DNA from: Chaetoderma sp. LZ-2023a
Taxonomy: Eukaryota > Mollusca > Caudofoveata > Chaetodermatida > Chaetodermatidae
DNA length: 64,000 nucleotides
Direction of reading: 5' to 3'
Assembly (NCBI GenBank): GCA_034401795.1
Contig: CM067363.1
Coordinates: forward strand, 32,840,470 to 32,904,469
Under the pieces are notes generated by a model, which worked only from the letters and a program-made list of their open reading frames with translations, did no database searches and had not been told where the DNA came from. Made by a program: the position numbers and the translations under genes. Shown here piece by piece: positions 9,705-20,775 of the stretch (position 1 is its first letter; every line of letters begins with the position of its first letter).

Positions 9705-12511
9705 CTGGACAATAGCTCACCCATACGCCAGCCTATGGGGCAATAGTTCACCCATACACCAGCATATGGGACAATAGCTCACCCATATACAGCATACGGG
9801 ACAATAGCTCACCCATACAACAGCCTATGGGTCAATAGCTCCCACATACATCAGCATGCAGGACAATAGCTCCCACATACACCAGCATATGTGGCAATAG
9901 CTCACCCATATACCAGCCTATGGGGCAATAGCTCCCCCACACACAGCATACGGGACAATAGCTCACCAATGTACCAGCCTACAGGGCAATAGCTCAACCA
10001 TACACCAGCCTATGGGGAAATAGTTCACCCATACACCGGTATATGGGACAATAGCTCACCCATACACCAGGATACAGGTCAATAGCTCGCCCATGCACAG
10101 CATACGCGGCAATAGCTCACCCATACACAGCATATGGGACAATAGCTCACCCATACAACAGCCTAAGGGTCAATAGCTTCCACAAACACCAGCATGCAGG
10201 ACAATAGCTCCCACATACACCAGCATACGTGGCAATAGTTCACCCATATACCAGCCTATGGGGCAATAGCTCCCCCACACACAGCATACGGGACAATAGC
10301 TCACCCATATACCAGCCTATAGGGCAATAGGTCACCCATATACCAGCCTATAGGGCAATTACTCCCCCATACACCAGCCTATGTGACAAAAGCCCACCCA
10401 TACATCAGCCTAAGGCGCAATAGCTCCCCCATACACCAGCCCATGGAACAATAGCTCCCCCATACACAGCATATGGGGCAATAGCTCACCCATACAGCAG
10501 CCTAGGGGGCAATAGCTCCCTCTATACACAGCCTAGGGGGCAATAGCTCCCCCATACACCAGCATACAGGGCAATAGCTCACCATACGCCAGCATACGGG
10601 GCAATAGCTCACCCATACACCAGCATATGGGCAACAGCTGCCCCATACACCAGCATATGGGCAATAGCTGCCCCATACACCAGCCTATGGGGCAATAGTT
10701 CCCGCATACACCAGCATACAGGGCAATAGCTCCCCATACACCAGCGTATGGGGCAATAGCTCACCCATTCACCAGCCTATGGGACAATAACTCACCCATA
10801 CACTAGCCCATGGGGCAATAGCTCACCCATACACCAGCCTATGGGGTAATAGTTCACCCATAATCCAAACTATGGGGCAATAGTTCCTCCATACACCAGC
10901 ATACGGGGCAATAGCTCTCCCATACACATCATACGGGGCAATAGCTCACCCATACACCAGCCTATGGGCCAATAGCTCACCAATACACCAGCCTATGGGA
11001 CAATAGCTCACCCATACACCAGCATACAGGGCAATGGCTCACACACACAGCATATGGGGGCAATAGCTCACCCATACACCAGCCTATGGGACAATAGCAA
11101 ACCAATACACAGCATACGGGGCAATAGCTCACCCATACACCAGCATACAGGGCAATAGTTCACCCATACAACAACCTGTGGCGCAATAGCAACCCTATAT
11201 ACCATCATATGGGACAATAGCTCACCAATACACCAACCTACAGGACATTAGCTCACCCATATACCAGCCTATGGGACAATAGCTCACCAATACATCAGCC
11301 TATGGGACAATAGCTCACCCATACACCAGCATACGGGGAAGTAGCTCACCCATACACCAGCGTATGGGCAATAGCTCCCCCATACACCAGCCTATGGGGC
11401 AATAGTTCCCGCATATACCAGCATACAGGGCAATAGCTCCCCATACACGGCATACATGGTAATAGCTCCTCCATACACCAGCATACGGGGCAATAGCTCA
11501 CCCATACACCAGCGTACAGGGAAATAGCTCACCCATACACCACCCTATGGGGCAATAACTCACCAATACACCAGCCCATGGGGCAATAGCTCACCCATAC
11601 ACCAGCCTATGGGGCAATAGCTCACCCATACTCCAACTTAGGGGGGGGGGCAATAGTTCCCCCATACACCAGCATATGGGGCAATAGCTCACCCATACAC
11701 CAGCCTATGGGGCAATAGCTCACCAATACACCAGCCTATGGGGCAATAGCTCACCCATACTCCAACTTAGGGGTGGGGGGCAATAGTTCCCCCATACACC
11801 AGCATATGGAGCAATATCTCACCCATACACCAGCCTATGGGACAATAGCTCACCCATACACCAGCATACGTGACAATAGCTCCCCCATACGGGACAATAG
11901 CTCACCCATATACCAGCCTATGGGGCAATAGCTCACCCATACACCAGCCTATGGGGCAACAGTTCACCCATACACCAGGATACAGGCCAATAGCTCACCC
12001 ATACACAACATACGCGGCAATAGCTTCCCCATACACAGCATACGGGACAATAGCTCACCCATACACCAGAATATTGGACAATTGCTCACCCATGCACCAG
12101 CCTATGGGACAAAAGCTCACCTATGCACCAGCATACGGGCCAATAGCTCACCCATACACAGCATACGGGGCAATAGCTCACCCATACACAAGCCTATGGT
12201 GCAATAGCTCACCCATACAACAGCCTATGGGTCAATAGCGCTCCCATACACCAGCATGCAGGACAATAGCTCCCACATACACCAGCATACGTGGCAATAG
12301 TTCACCCATATACCAGCCTATGGGGCAATAGCTCCCCCCACACACAGCATACAGGACAATAGCTCACCCATATACCAGCCTATATGGCAATAGCTCACCC
12401 ATACACCAGCCTATGGGAGAAATAGTTCACCCATACACCAGCCTATGGGAAAATAGCTCACACATACACAGCATACGCGGCAATAGCACACCCGTACGCA
12501 GCATACGGGAC
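9705..12511. repeat. 31-bp minisatellite, about 90 copies
   Basis: Unit CAATAGCTCACCCATACACC plus AGCCTATGGGG with frequent AGCATACGGGG and TCCCCCATAC variants. Some neighbouring units recur as blocks (for example around 11,630-11,660 and 11,760-11,790, each with a TTAGGGG-type G run). The array starts 1 bp from the acceptor of the coiled-coil segment and ends at the zinc-finger segment. The plus-strand open frame inside it is not a gene. Confidence 0.95.
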
Positions 12512-12820
12512 AAGGATTTCTATGTCCTCATTCTGCTCACAAGGCTTTAATGTCACAACCAACACACGATGCTTAAATGATAACGCGGGTGTTACACTGT
12601 ACCGAGTGGCTGAATACAGGTACTTGCAGTCTGCACAGAATACTCTCTGTAGTAAATGCTCACGATTGACGTGAAGTTTCAAGTCCGGGTTTCTGGAAAA
12701 TGCATGCTTGCACGGCTGTCCAGTGTACGGTAAAGCAGTACAAGGATACTTCTTTCCGATGTGAGCAGGTGCTGATTCTTCCGAGCTGTCGGACAAGGCA
12801 AGGTCTTCAACAAGCGACAT
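12512..12820 (-). CDS. Zinc-finger exon-like segment with start codon
   Basis: The minus strand opens with an ATG at 12,820 and about 100 codons follow before the minisatellite begins. After an acidic start (SLVEDLALSDSSEESAPAH) there is a finger with Cys-x9-Cys-x12-His-x4-His around YPCTALPYTGQPCKHAFSRN, a long-loop C2H2 variant, followed by VFCADCKYLYSATRY with another CxxC. The open frame then ends in EDIEIL at the minisatellite border. Ending at a full codon would match the phase-0 coiled-coil exon at 9.4-9.7 kb, but the bases at the border (GTCCCG) are a poor donor. The family is unrecognised. Confidence 0.5.
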
Positions 12821-12829
12821 ACTATTCCC

Positions 12830-13637
12830 ACATGATGGTTATTTGCAGAACTGCCCTAAACTAACTAAACTTTCCTAACTCTTCATAAACTTTCCTGGCT
12901 AATATAACATAAAGTAATAAAATAATAAGAAGAATACAGCAGAATTTGCTTTGCGACACGAAAGTAGCCTAATTTTTTAATTTTTTTATTTTTTTTAATT
13001 TATTTATCTTTCTTTTTCTTTCAAAATCTTGTTTCATAAATCAAAAAAATAAAAAACAAGAAAACAAAAACATAAATACTCAATAATTAAATAACAAATA
13101 ATTAAAAGACAAAACTGTACATTTCCCCATATCCCATTTAAACCCACCAATCCCCAATGTTCACAATCTACACAATCCCCATATACACAAAAATACAACT
13201 ATGTATAATTCCCCAACCCGTTCTTGGCCAAATCCCATCCCAAAAGAGCCCCGTTTTAGCGTTAATTACAATTCCCATCCCATATTTAACTATGCTCGAT
13301 CTTCCCTAGTGTCGAGTTTAACGGGAAGATGAAATTTCAGTACGCGCTTTCCTCCTTTTATACTTTTTGGTGGCGTCACCGGAGGGCAGATGACCACACC
13401 CGAAAGTTTTAGGGTGAGTCGGCCCTGCCAAATATGGAAATATTTAACTTTTATTCTCCTTGAGTCAAATTATATATTCCCTTCGTAGGAAGAAGGTAAA
13501 TATAAATATAAGAAGGTAGGATAGTCGCTTTCATCCCCACTCGGCCGGAAATCGGGTCTCCGATCAACATTAAAATCTGGAACTATTTATTCCTGTGGAC
13601 ACTCACCTTTTAATTAGCATGATGCAGTTTTTCAAGT
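12830..13637. other. AT-rich non-coding stretch
   Basis: Long A and T tracts at about 12,955-13,110, then C-rich and mixed sequence. If 12,820 is a real start, this would hold the upstream region of that gene, but I can point to no promoter element. Confidence 0.5.
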
Positions 13638-14200
13638 TTGATGCTTATAAACTCTCCTGTTCAAATGTCAGACTGGAATGCCCGAGGGTGTGTGGTAGAG
13701 CGTGATGACGTCAGCGGCTGTGGGCCCCGACTTATCACCTCTCGCCTCTTCAATCACGCTGTGGTAGATACCTGTAGGGCGATTCTTTTGTTTATAGCCT
13801 TTGATCCAATTTACCGGAAAATAGAAGTGATTATCACGTGATTCTTGTTTTGAAAGGACGTGGTTGATCGGAAACTTAGGCAATCTGTATATGGGTGGAG
13901 TTTTAATGCTGTTAATTATACGTATTTGATGCGAAAAATAGAAATATATGTTTTTCCTATTCTGTTCCTTAGAACAGCATCCCTATATATGCACATGATC
14001 TTATCCATGCGCCGCCTCTCATGTGTAGTGGATTTATTCCAGCCCGTGTTGATTAGTGGCTGGAATATGTAGGTAAGAGAAGATTCGAAATTCTCCACGA
14101 TGTTATACTGTCGACGTTTTGATGCTGCTTCATCAGTCTGCCTGCTAATGATTTGTATACGCGGTAGAACAATCGTGTTCTCAATCAAAATTAGGACAGT
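13638..14200. other. Open on both strands, unrecognised
   Basis: Overlapping frames on both strands (plus 13,638-13,841 and 13,860-14,072; minus 13,668-13,883 and 13,916-14,188). The minus-strand product has a repeat-derived look (EEARGDKSGPTAADVITLY; DEAASKRRQYN), but I cannot place it. Likely a transposon-derived segment. Confidence 0.35.
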
Positions 14201-15440
14201 ATAGCTGACTGCAATTTATCGTCTGGTTTAAACAGCTCCATGTCCTGTGGAATCCAAGTCTACTGACCCCGCCAAGCTAGACTATTTACCGGGTGGGTGG
14301 ACTGCCAAGCATCCTCCTCTGTGAGTAGGACTAGTCTCACCTCACCTAGACCAAACTTAATTATCACAGTACAGCTCGGAACGTGCGTGCCTCAGTTTAC
14401 AATTTACAATACCATCGTATGGACATTGTGATACCGTCATCCTGCGTGTCTGTGTCTCTGTCATGTTGGTGAATTTGATTGATATGCGTGGCTGCTTAAC
14501 TGTGGATGATATTGCGCTGTCGTGAAGTGTGAAGTTTTTATTGCAGTGGGAGTGGGGGGGGGGGGTACTGCGATGTTTGCAATGCCAACTTTATCGGACA
14601 TGATGTATTTCGCTCTGTAATAGCCGAGTCCGAAGATGGAACAGAGTTACTCTAGAGTGCGGATGACCAAGAAGGGGGCTGTCGTAACTTGATTCAATCC
14701 ATTATCGAATTTCCTTTCACTAGCAAAATCCTACTCGCTACTGATGGCAGACTGCGGGCATCTTGCTCTCTTAATAATATTGACTGTTATTACATGTGAT
14801 TGAAGTGTGATAGTTTAGCTGATCACGTACGATGCTTCCCAGGGGTGGTGGCGGTGGGGGGGGGGGCCTGGGGGAATCCCCCATAGTGTGTACTGTAGAT
14901 GGCTGCAGTGTTGTTCCTCCTTTCCATATGATTGGTTTTCCGCACACTGGATAAGGGGGTGTTTGCAGACAATGTTGACTTGTGCTGATGATGGTGGTGT
15001 TCTGTTATAGGGACGTTGGGGTTGCTGTGTGATGCTGATATAATGTGAGGTGGGTGTATTCAGTTTTCCACGCTGTGGAATGTCGAGTCTGTTGCTGTTG
15101 CGGAAAAGTTGGCTGCGGAAAGTGATGAGCTTCCCGCATTCGCATGGGAGGGAATGTTGTGGAAAAGGGTGTCTAACTTTTTCTATTACAAAAGCTAGGT
15201 GCATGCTATTTATGTTGTTGAAGATGTTGAATGTTGTTGGTATACGTTTATATAACCGGGTAGGTATGAAATGTTCACTTAGCGATGAATTGACATATCC
15301 AGCCTTGTGGGTAAGTGTGTTCTGTATGCTCCTGGCTTTCTGTGTTTTGGTATGATGTTCTGACTGCTCACGGGTGGGAGGGGGCTTTGTAGGGCAGTTG
15401 TGGTCGGGGATGCCCCTTGGATGGGGAGGGTAATCTCCCG
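14201..15440. other. No gene supported; several G tracts
   Basis: G runs occur at about 14,553-14,565 and 14,850-14,867. The minus-strand frame 14,815-15,204 and the opposite plus-strand frame 15,050-15,355 have no domain I recognise. A 3' LTR of the Gypsy copy to the right is expected somewhere here, but nothing matches the LTR sequence at 24.29-24.55 kb. Confidence 0.4.
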
Positions 15441-16247
15441 TTACACGATAGTTGGTACTCTGTCATAGTTTTTAAGAATATTCGAGCCGAGAGTCTGCTG
15501 AACAGGCTGCTTCCCCGCCCACCACCAGCGGGGGGGGGGGGGGGGGGGGGGGGGGGGTTGCTGTGGTGCGGGATGCCACCTCTGTAACAGCTGACTCTCT
15601 ACTATCTGAAGATTGACAGTCAACAGACGATGAGTGGAGTGTGAAATGTGTGGGACCAGTGATGTCCGAACTTGGTGCATAGACGGGAGACACCAGTTGG
15701 AGTGGGGCCGTGGTGTTGCTAATGGATGGGACACAACTTGGAGTGGGGATGGTCCGGCGATTTTAGGAGGTGTAGGGGTAAACCAAGCCAAGGCCTCATC
15801 AAGCCTCTTCACTTCCATGCTATTTATTACATGTTCCACCCCACAGGAAGCATTGCCCGGTGCAGCCTCAGCTTCCGCTTGTGGTAACTCTATAATTGGG
15901 GTAATAGCATGAAGTGGGTTGGAGTGGGAAGATGTCGGCGGAACAATCTTTCCGTCCTTCCCTTTGGACAGCATAAACGAGAAAGGCTTCAGATACGACT
16001 TCCCAGATCGTGTAGACCCGCTCTGAGGAGGGAGAGGGCGAGTACGTATCTAGTCATCATCCTCAGCATTAGTCATATGTTCACCGGACTCCTGGCTTGG
16101 TAGGAGAGGGGTCGAACTGGCACCGCAGTGCTCCGGACTAACGTCTGGAAGACTTGTCTCCATACAGACATCTGTCTGGGTAGTGGTGTTACGTGGAATG
16201 TCCAGTCTGAGCTTTGGCAGTGGGCCATCACTGACACAAGGTTTAAC
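15441..16247 (-). pseudogene. Gypsy copy A: C-terminal tail after integrase
   Basis: Continues the integrase frame on the minus strand with a stop directly after HFE at about 16,247. The remainder reads as a low-complexity tail (SGSTRSGKSYLKPF, then Pro/Ser-rich sequence) interrupted by a further stop, and a poly-Pro run encoded by the C/G homopolymer at 15,531-15,557. This corresponds to the disordered C-terminal region of Gypsy polyproteins. No envelope-like protein is recognisable. Confidence 0.55.
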
Positions 16248-17470
16248 TCACTCGAAGTGGATGACTGAGGTCAAGCCATCCGAGGTGCAGATACGGTAGG
16301 TCACGTCCGACTTCTTACCTACTACCACATATGGGCCTTTCCACTGGTAACTCAGTTTACTTGGCACGTTTGCAGAACATTGTGAATCGTGAACCCAAAC
16401 CATCTTTCCCGCCTCATACGGGTCTCCATGCACTCGCCGGTCATGCCACGTTTTCTGACGCCGGTGTGCAGTGCATAATGTTGCTCTCACTAGCTCATGG
16501 GTCTGTTCTATCTGCTGCCGCATGAGCTCTACGTAGAGAGATGGTGAATTTTTCTCTCCTGGAATCCTGGGCATGGCCAGATCCAGGTGTAAGGCTAATT
16601 CATGGCCTAACATTAACTGAGCAGGGTATAACCCCTGCTGGACTGTATCGAAGTGCGGTATGCCATGAGCACATATGAGAGTCATAGATCCCAGTCATGA
16701 CAATCAAGGCGTGTTTTCTTTGTCAGCATCTCTCCCAGGGTTCCATTGAGCCTCTCTACCATCCCATCACTCTGCAGATGGCAAGGCTTTGTGCGCGTTT
16801 TGACTATATGAAACAATTTGCAGAGCTCAGAGATCAGCCGGCTCTCAAAATTACTTCCTTTGTCTGAGTGTGGTTCATAGGGCATACCGAAGAAGTAGAA
16901 CACATTGCTAGTCAGGACCTCCACTACTGTGGATGCCTCTTGGTCCAGCAAAGCAAATACTTCTACCCACTTCGTAAAATAATCTTGTAATACAAGGATG
17001 TACTTGTTTCCTTCATCCGTTGTATTCAAGGGTCTGAGCACATCAATAGCCACTCACTCCCACGGTGCACCAACAATTTGAACTTGTAAGGGTGTGGAAT
17101 GGTGCTGGCCAACAGCGGGTCTTTGGCATGGGACACATTTGTCAACCCATGCCTTCACACTGTCGCGTATCCCGATCCAGTGGGATCTCAGTTTAATTTG
17201 GTATATTTTACGCTCAATGGCCAAGTGTTCAGTGTGATCGTGCAGTTGTTGTAGAATGCTCTCACGATAATGCTCAGGAATCACTATCTGGTTATTAATG
17301 TAGAGGATGCCATCTTGCATATGACGCTCTCCATACCTTTGATAGTAATATTTCGCCATCGCGGAAAGTTGTGTAACAGATTCCTTAGGAGGATGTACAC
17401 CCTCCTGGATCCACACATATATAATTTGTGTTTGTGCATCAGTTGCTTGTTCATGAGCGACTGTCTCCAT
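16248..17470 (-). pseudogene. Gypsy copy A: integrase
   Basis: Three adjoining minus-strand frames. 17,470-17,054 holds the N-terminal zinc-binding part with His residues in LHDHTEHLAIE and CVPCQ at its end (HHCC type). 17,053-16,682 is the catalytic core with the triad in MAIDVLRPLN, PHSDKGSNFES and GMVERLNGTL. 16,685-16,248 is the C-terminal domain with a GPY/F-like segment (KGPYVVVGKK). Together this is a full-length Ty3/Gypsy integrase. The core follows the zinc domain with no gap except a stop at 17,053 (TGAGTGG), so only a few changes disable it. Confidence 0.9.
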
Positions 17471-17473
17471 GTC

Positions 17474-17890
17474 TCACTCTGCGCACCACAATTCGGTGAA
17501 CACAGGAGACGGCTGTGTAATATTTGTCACGGTGGTGGCTACTTCCTGTTCATCCTCGAGCCTGATTCTGCTCATGGCATCAGCATTTCCATGCCGTTTG
17601 CCGGGTCTATGAACAACATTGAAGTTGAAGGCCTGCAGGGATTGCTGCCACCTCGCTACCTGGCCCTCCAGATTTTTTAGGTTTCTGAGCCAGCATAGGG
17701 AGGTGTGATCTGTACACAGAGTAAATGGGCGCCCATACAGAAAGTGTTTATAATACTTGACGAAATACACCACAGCTAACAATTCCCTCTTAGTGGTCGC
17801 ATAACGTTTCTCTGTTTTGTTTAGAATACACGAACCATAACCTAGTACCTGCTCTGTTCCATCTTCTGTGACCTGATATAGAACTGCACC
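17474..17890 (-). pseudogene. Gypsy copy A: RNase H, distal part
   Basis: The minus strand reads SMGAVLYQ, then EKRYATTKRELLAVVYFVKY, then TDHTSLCWL and HRPGKRHGNADAMSR, the standard second half of a Gypsy RNase H (YxxxExExLA and TDHxxL landmarks, and the final HxPGxxNxxADxxSR motif). It is separated from its first half by the inserted LINE fragment at 17,899-18,360. The coding frame leads on toward the integrase on the same strand. Confidence 0.9.
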
Positions 17891-18368
17891 CATGGAATCA
17901 GAGCAGATACAACGTCTCCAGAGGGTGCAGAACACGGCAGCACGGATAATAACACGAACCAAGCGAACAGACCACATAACACCAGTACTCAAACAACTCC
18001 ATTGGCTTCCTGTGAGAGAGCGCATACAGTATAAAATCGTGCTTCTCGTTTACAAATGTTTACATGGACTAGCCCCACAGTATCTATCTACTTTAATTAC
18101 AAAGAGAATTGCACCTCGGTCCCTAAGATCAAGTGATCATACATTATGTGTGGTCCCGTCTACTAATTTAGTTGTTGGACAGCGTGCATTTTCGAATTCC
18201 GGTCCAAGACTTTGGAATAATCTACCTGCCCATATCCGAAACTGTCACAAAATTGAGCCTTTTAAATCTAGCCTAAAAACGTATCTTTTTCATCTTTAAA
18301 ATTTGTAAAGCGCCTTTGAGCGATTAATTTCGGAATTGGCGCTCTAGAAATATTTACATACATGGAAT
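17891..18368 (+). mobile_element. 5'-truncated CR1/L2-group LINE with 8-bp target duplication
   Basis: The inserted piece is 17,899-18,360, with the octamer CATGGAAT on both sides (17,891-17,898 and 18,361-18,368). It encodes the LINE C-terminus on the plus strand: QRLQRVQNTAARIITRTKR, then HWLPVRERIQYKI and LWNNLPAHIRN, stopping at 18,297. The 3' end carries GCGCCTTTGAGCG and ends ATATTTACATA without a poly-A tail, as in CR1/L2-group elements. The insertion splits the Gypsy RNase H right after its first catalytic motif, so it is younger than Gypsy copy A. Confidence 0.9.
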
Positions 18369-18513
18369 AAGCCGATGCATCAGTGTCCAAGATGAAATAG
18401 AGGTTAGGGTTAGGATGAGCAAGAATTGGTGCGGTCATCAAATATTCCTTCAGCGCCCTGAAGGAACCTTCACACTCACTTGTCCAATCGAATGGTCGAT
18501 CTTTTTCGGTGAT
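18369..18513 (-). pseudogene. Gypsy copy A: RNase H, proximal part
   Basis: The minus strand reads ITEKDRPFDWTSECEGSF, KALKEYL-like sequence (here RALKEYL) and FILDTDASA, which contains the first catalytic Asp of RNase H. It is bounded at one side by LINE 18,514-20,067 and at the other by LINE 17,899-18,360. The equivalent part of copy B breaks off at the same place because of the Polinton. Confidence 0.9.
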
Positions 18514-20067
18514 CCTAAATAATAATAATAATAGTACATTTATAATGCGCTGAAATCCATGCATGTAATGCATGCTCTAAGCGCTTACAAATGATATTTA
18601 TGTATAAGCCTGTTTAAAAAGATATGTCTTGAGATTTGATTTGAAACTGGATAGAGTGGGAGAGATTTTGATATCAAATGGTAAATTATTCCAGTTAGAC
18701 GAAGCAGCAAAAGAGAAAGTTTTGTGGCCATATGTTTTTGTGCAAACGTTTGGAATTTCTAATAACATTTGATCTGCAGATCTGAGTTGCCGAGGAGGAT
18801 TGTACAAGCTCAGACAGATAATCTGGGGCAGAGCCGTAAACACACCGATATGTTAGACTTAGAATTTTGAACAGTATTCTTTGTTCAATCGGAATCCAAT
18901 GCAGATCTTGCATGACTGGACTAATGTGTGCATGCTTGTTGCTTAAGGAAACAATTCGTGCAGCCGTGTTCTGAATTTTTTGGAGCCTAGAGATTAGTTC
19001 CTTAGGGGCACCGATAAGAAGGCTATTGCAATAGTCCAGTCTTGATATCACTAGGGCTAACACAAGCATGATGGCCGCTTCTCGTGTAATGTACTTTCTA
19101 ATGTTCCCGATATTGCGCAGCTGCATAAAACAGATCTTACAGAGATAATTAACATGTTGTTCCATACTCAATTCACTGTCCAGCATAACGCCGAGATCCT
19201 TTACATAATTAGATAGCTGAATCTGACTTGAACCAACTGTGATGGTATTTAACTCTGTCTTAGCCCGTCTAATTTTAGGTCCAACAAGTATAGCTTCAGT
19301 TTTGTCATCATTTAACATCAACATGTTTGAAGTCATCCACAATTTGATGTTATCACAGCAATCAGTTATTTCTCTGCTAGCTGTATGGCCGGCGGAAACG
19401 GATGGCAGGAAACTATTGATAAGCTGGGTGTCGTCAGCATAGAGATGACGCTGAAGATTATGCATCTGGATGACGGATCCTAGTTGATGAGTATACAACG
19501 TAAATAGCACAGGCCCTAATATAGACCCTTGCGGTACGCCACATGTAAGCTTGACTGACTCTGAAAGAGTACCGTTTATATAGACTGATTGGTATCTGTC
19601 TGTCAAGTACGAATGAAACCAATTCAAGGCAATGCCTGATACACCAAACACGCGATTTAATTGAGACAAAAGCTTTTAATGATCACTTGTGTCAAAAGCG
19701 GCACTTAGGTCGAGTAAAAGCAGAAGAGACACATTGCCTTTATCGACAGCAGAGCGAATGTCATTTAAAACTCTTAGTAAAGCTGTCTCTATACTATGAC
19801 ATTGTCTATACACGGATTGAAATGGTTCATAGAGCTTGTGTGTTGTTAAATGTACAGATATGCGTTTACATACTGCCCTTTCAACAAGTTTGGACATAAA
19901 TGGCAGATTAGAAACGGGTCTATAGTTCTTTAATGTATCCTGGTCTAGTCCTGGCTTTTTAAGTAGTGGTTTGATCACAGCTCGCTTGAAAGGCGGTGGC
20001 ATAATACCGGACTGTATGCTAGAGTTAACGATTTGAGTAATTATTGGAAGTAAAGTGTGAAAATAAG
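18514..20067 (-). mobile_element. CR1/L2-group LINE inserted in Gypsy RT/RNase H
   Basis: A 5'-truncated element with most of the RT. From 20,067 downward it reads FKRAVIKPLLKKPGLD, NYRPVSNLPF, LDLSAAFDT, then [13 protein letters not shown] and YADDTQL, and the distal RLQKIQNTAARIV and HWIPIEQRI. One in-frame TAA at 19,676 follows FDTSDH, and a frameshift near 18,795 precedes the C-terminal SSNWNNLPFDIK. The 3' end has AAGCGCTTAGAGCATGC and a short (ATT)n tail. The flanks share ATCACC; compared with Gypsy copy B about 10 bp of target are missing. The ORF is otherwise well preserved, so the insertion is fairly young. Confidence 0.92.
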
Positions 20068-20073
20068 GGTGAT

Positions 20074-20775
20074 GCAATCTCAGTAAAGTGACAGATGTAA
20101 CGACGATAGTACTAGCAGAGACCGAGGAAATTCTGGGTGTCCGTGACTGAAGGGGGGGGGGGGGGGTTGCAACTCCGCTAATGCTTTTGTTTTTGAAGGT
20201 TGAGTAGCTACTCCTTCACTGGATATGAAGTGTCCCAGGAACTCGATGCTCTGTCTAAAAAGATGACAGTTTTTGGGTTTGAGCTTAATATTCGTGGTAT
20301 GAAAGCGCATTAAAACTTTGTCCAGATTGGACAGAGTCTACTCAAACGAGGATCCAAAGACGATTACGTCGTCGATGTAACAGAGACAGATCTCCCATTG
20401 CAGGGTAGTTAATACCTGTTCAATGAGATGCTCGAACATTCCAGGAGCATTGCACAATCCGTAGGGCATCTTGCGGAACTGGAAAAGACCATCTCTACTC
20501 ACAAACTCGGTCTTCTCCCTGACAGCCTCATCCATGGCTACCTGCCAGTATCCACTAGCTAAATCAAGGGTACAAAACCACTTGGTTCAGGACAAGGAAT
20601 CTAAGGCCTGATCTATCCAAGGTAACGGATAGGTGTCCTTGATGCTAAGATCATTAAGGCGGCAGTAGTCATACAAAACCGCAAAGATCCATCCTTTTTT
20701 GCCTGCTAGTACTGTGGGAATGGTCCATGGGGATGCTGAAGGCTCTATAATGCCTGCCCGCAACATGTCATTCAC
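20074..20775 (-). pseudogene. Gypsy copy A: reverse transcriptase
   Basis: Minus-strand pieces in order: AGIIEPSASPWTIPTVLAGK and YDYCRLNDLSIKDTYPLP (20,775-20,587); VSRDGLFQFRKMPYGLCNAP and YIDDVIVFGSSFE, the catalytic YxDD box (20,535-20,338); and LKPKNCHLFRQSIEFLGHFI with GVATQPSKTKA (20,310-20,080). Two frameshift/stop breaks and a Pro run from a C/G homopolymer at 20,152-20,167 disrupt it. The segment between ALDSLS and MDEAV is damaged. The sequence leads into the LINE insertion at 20,067. Confidence 0.92.

Noticed and set aside
9705-12511. Possible CRISPR-like array
   Set aside because: Units follow each other directly without unique spacers and vary throughout; it is a minisatellite in an animal genome.
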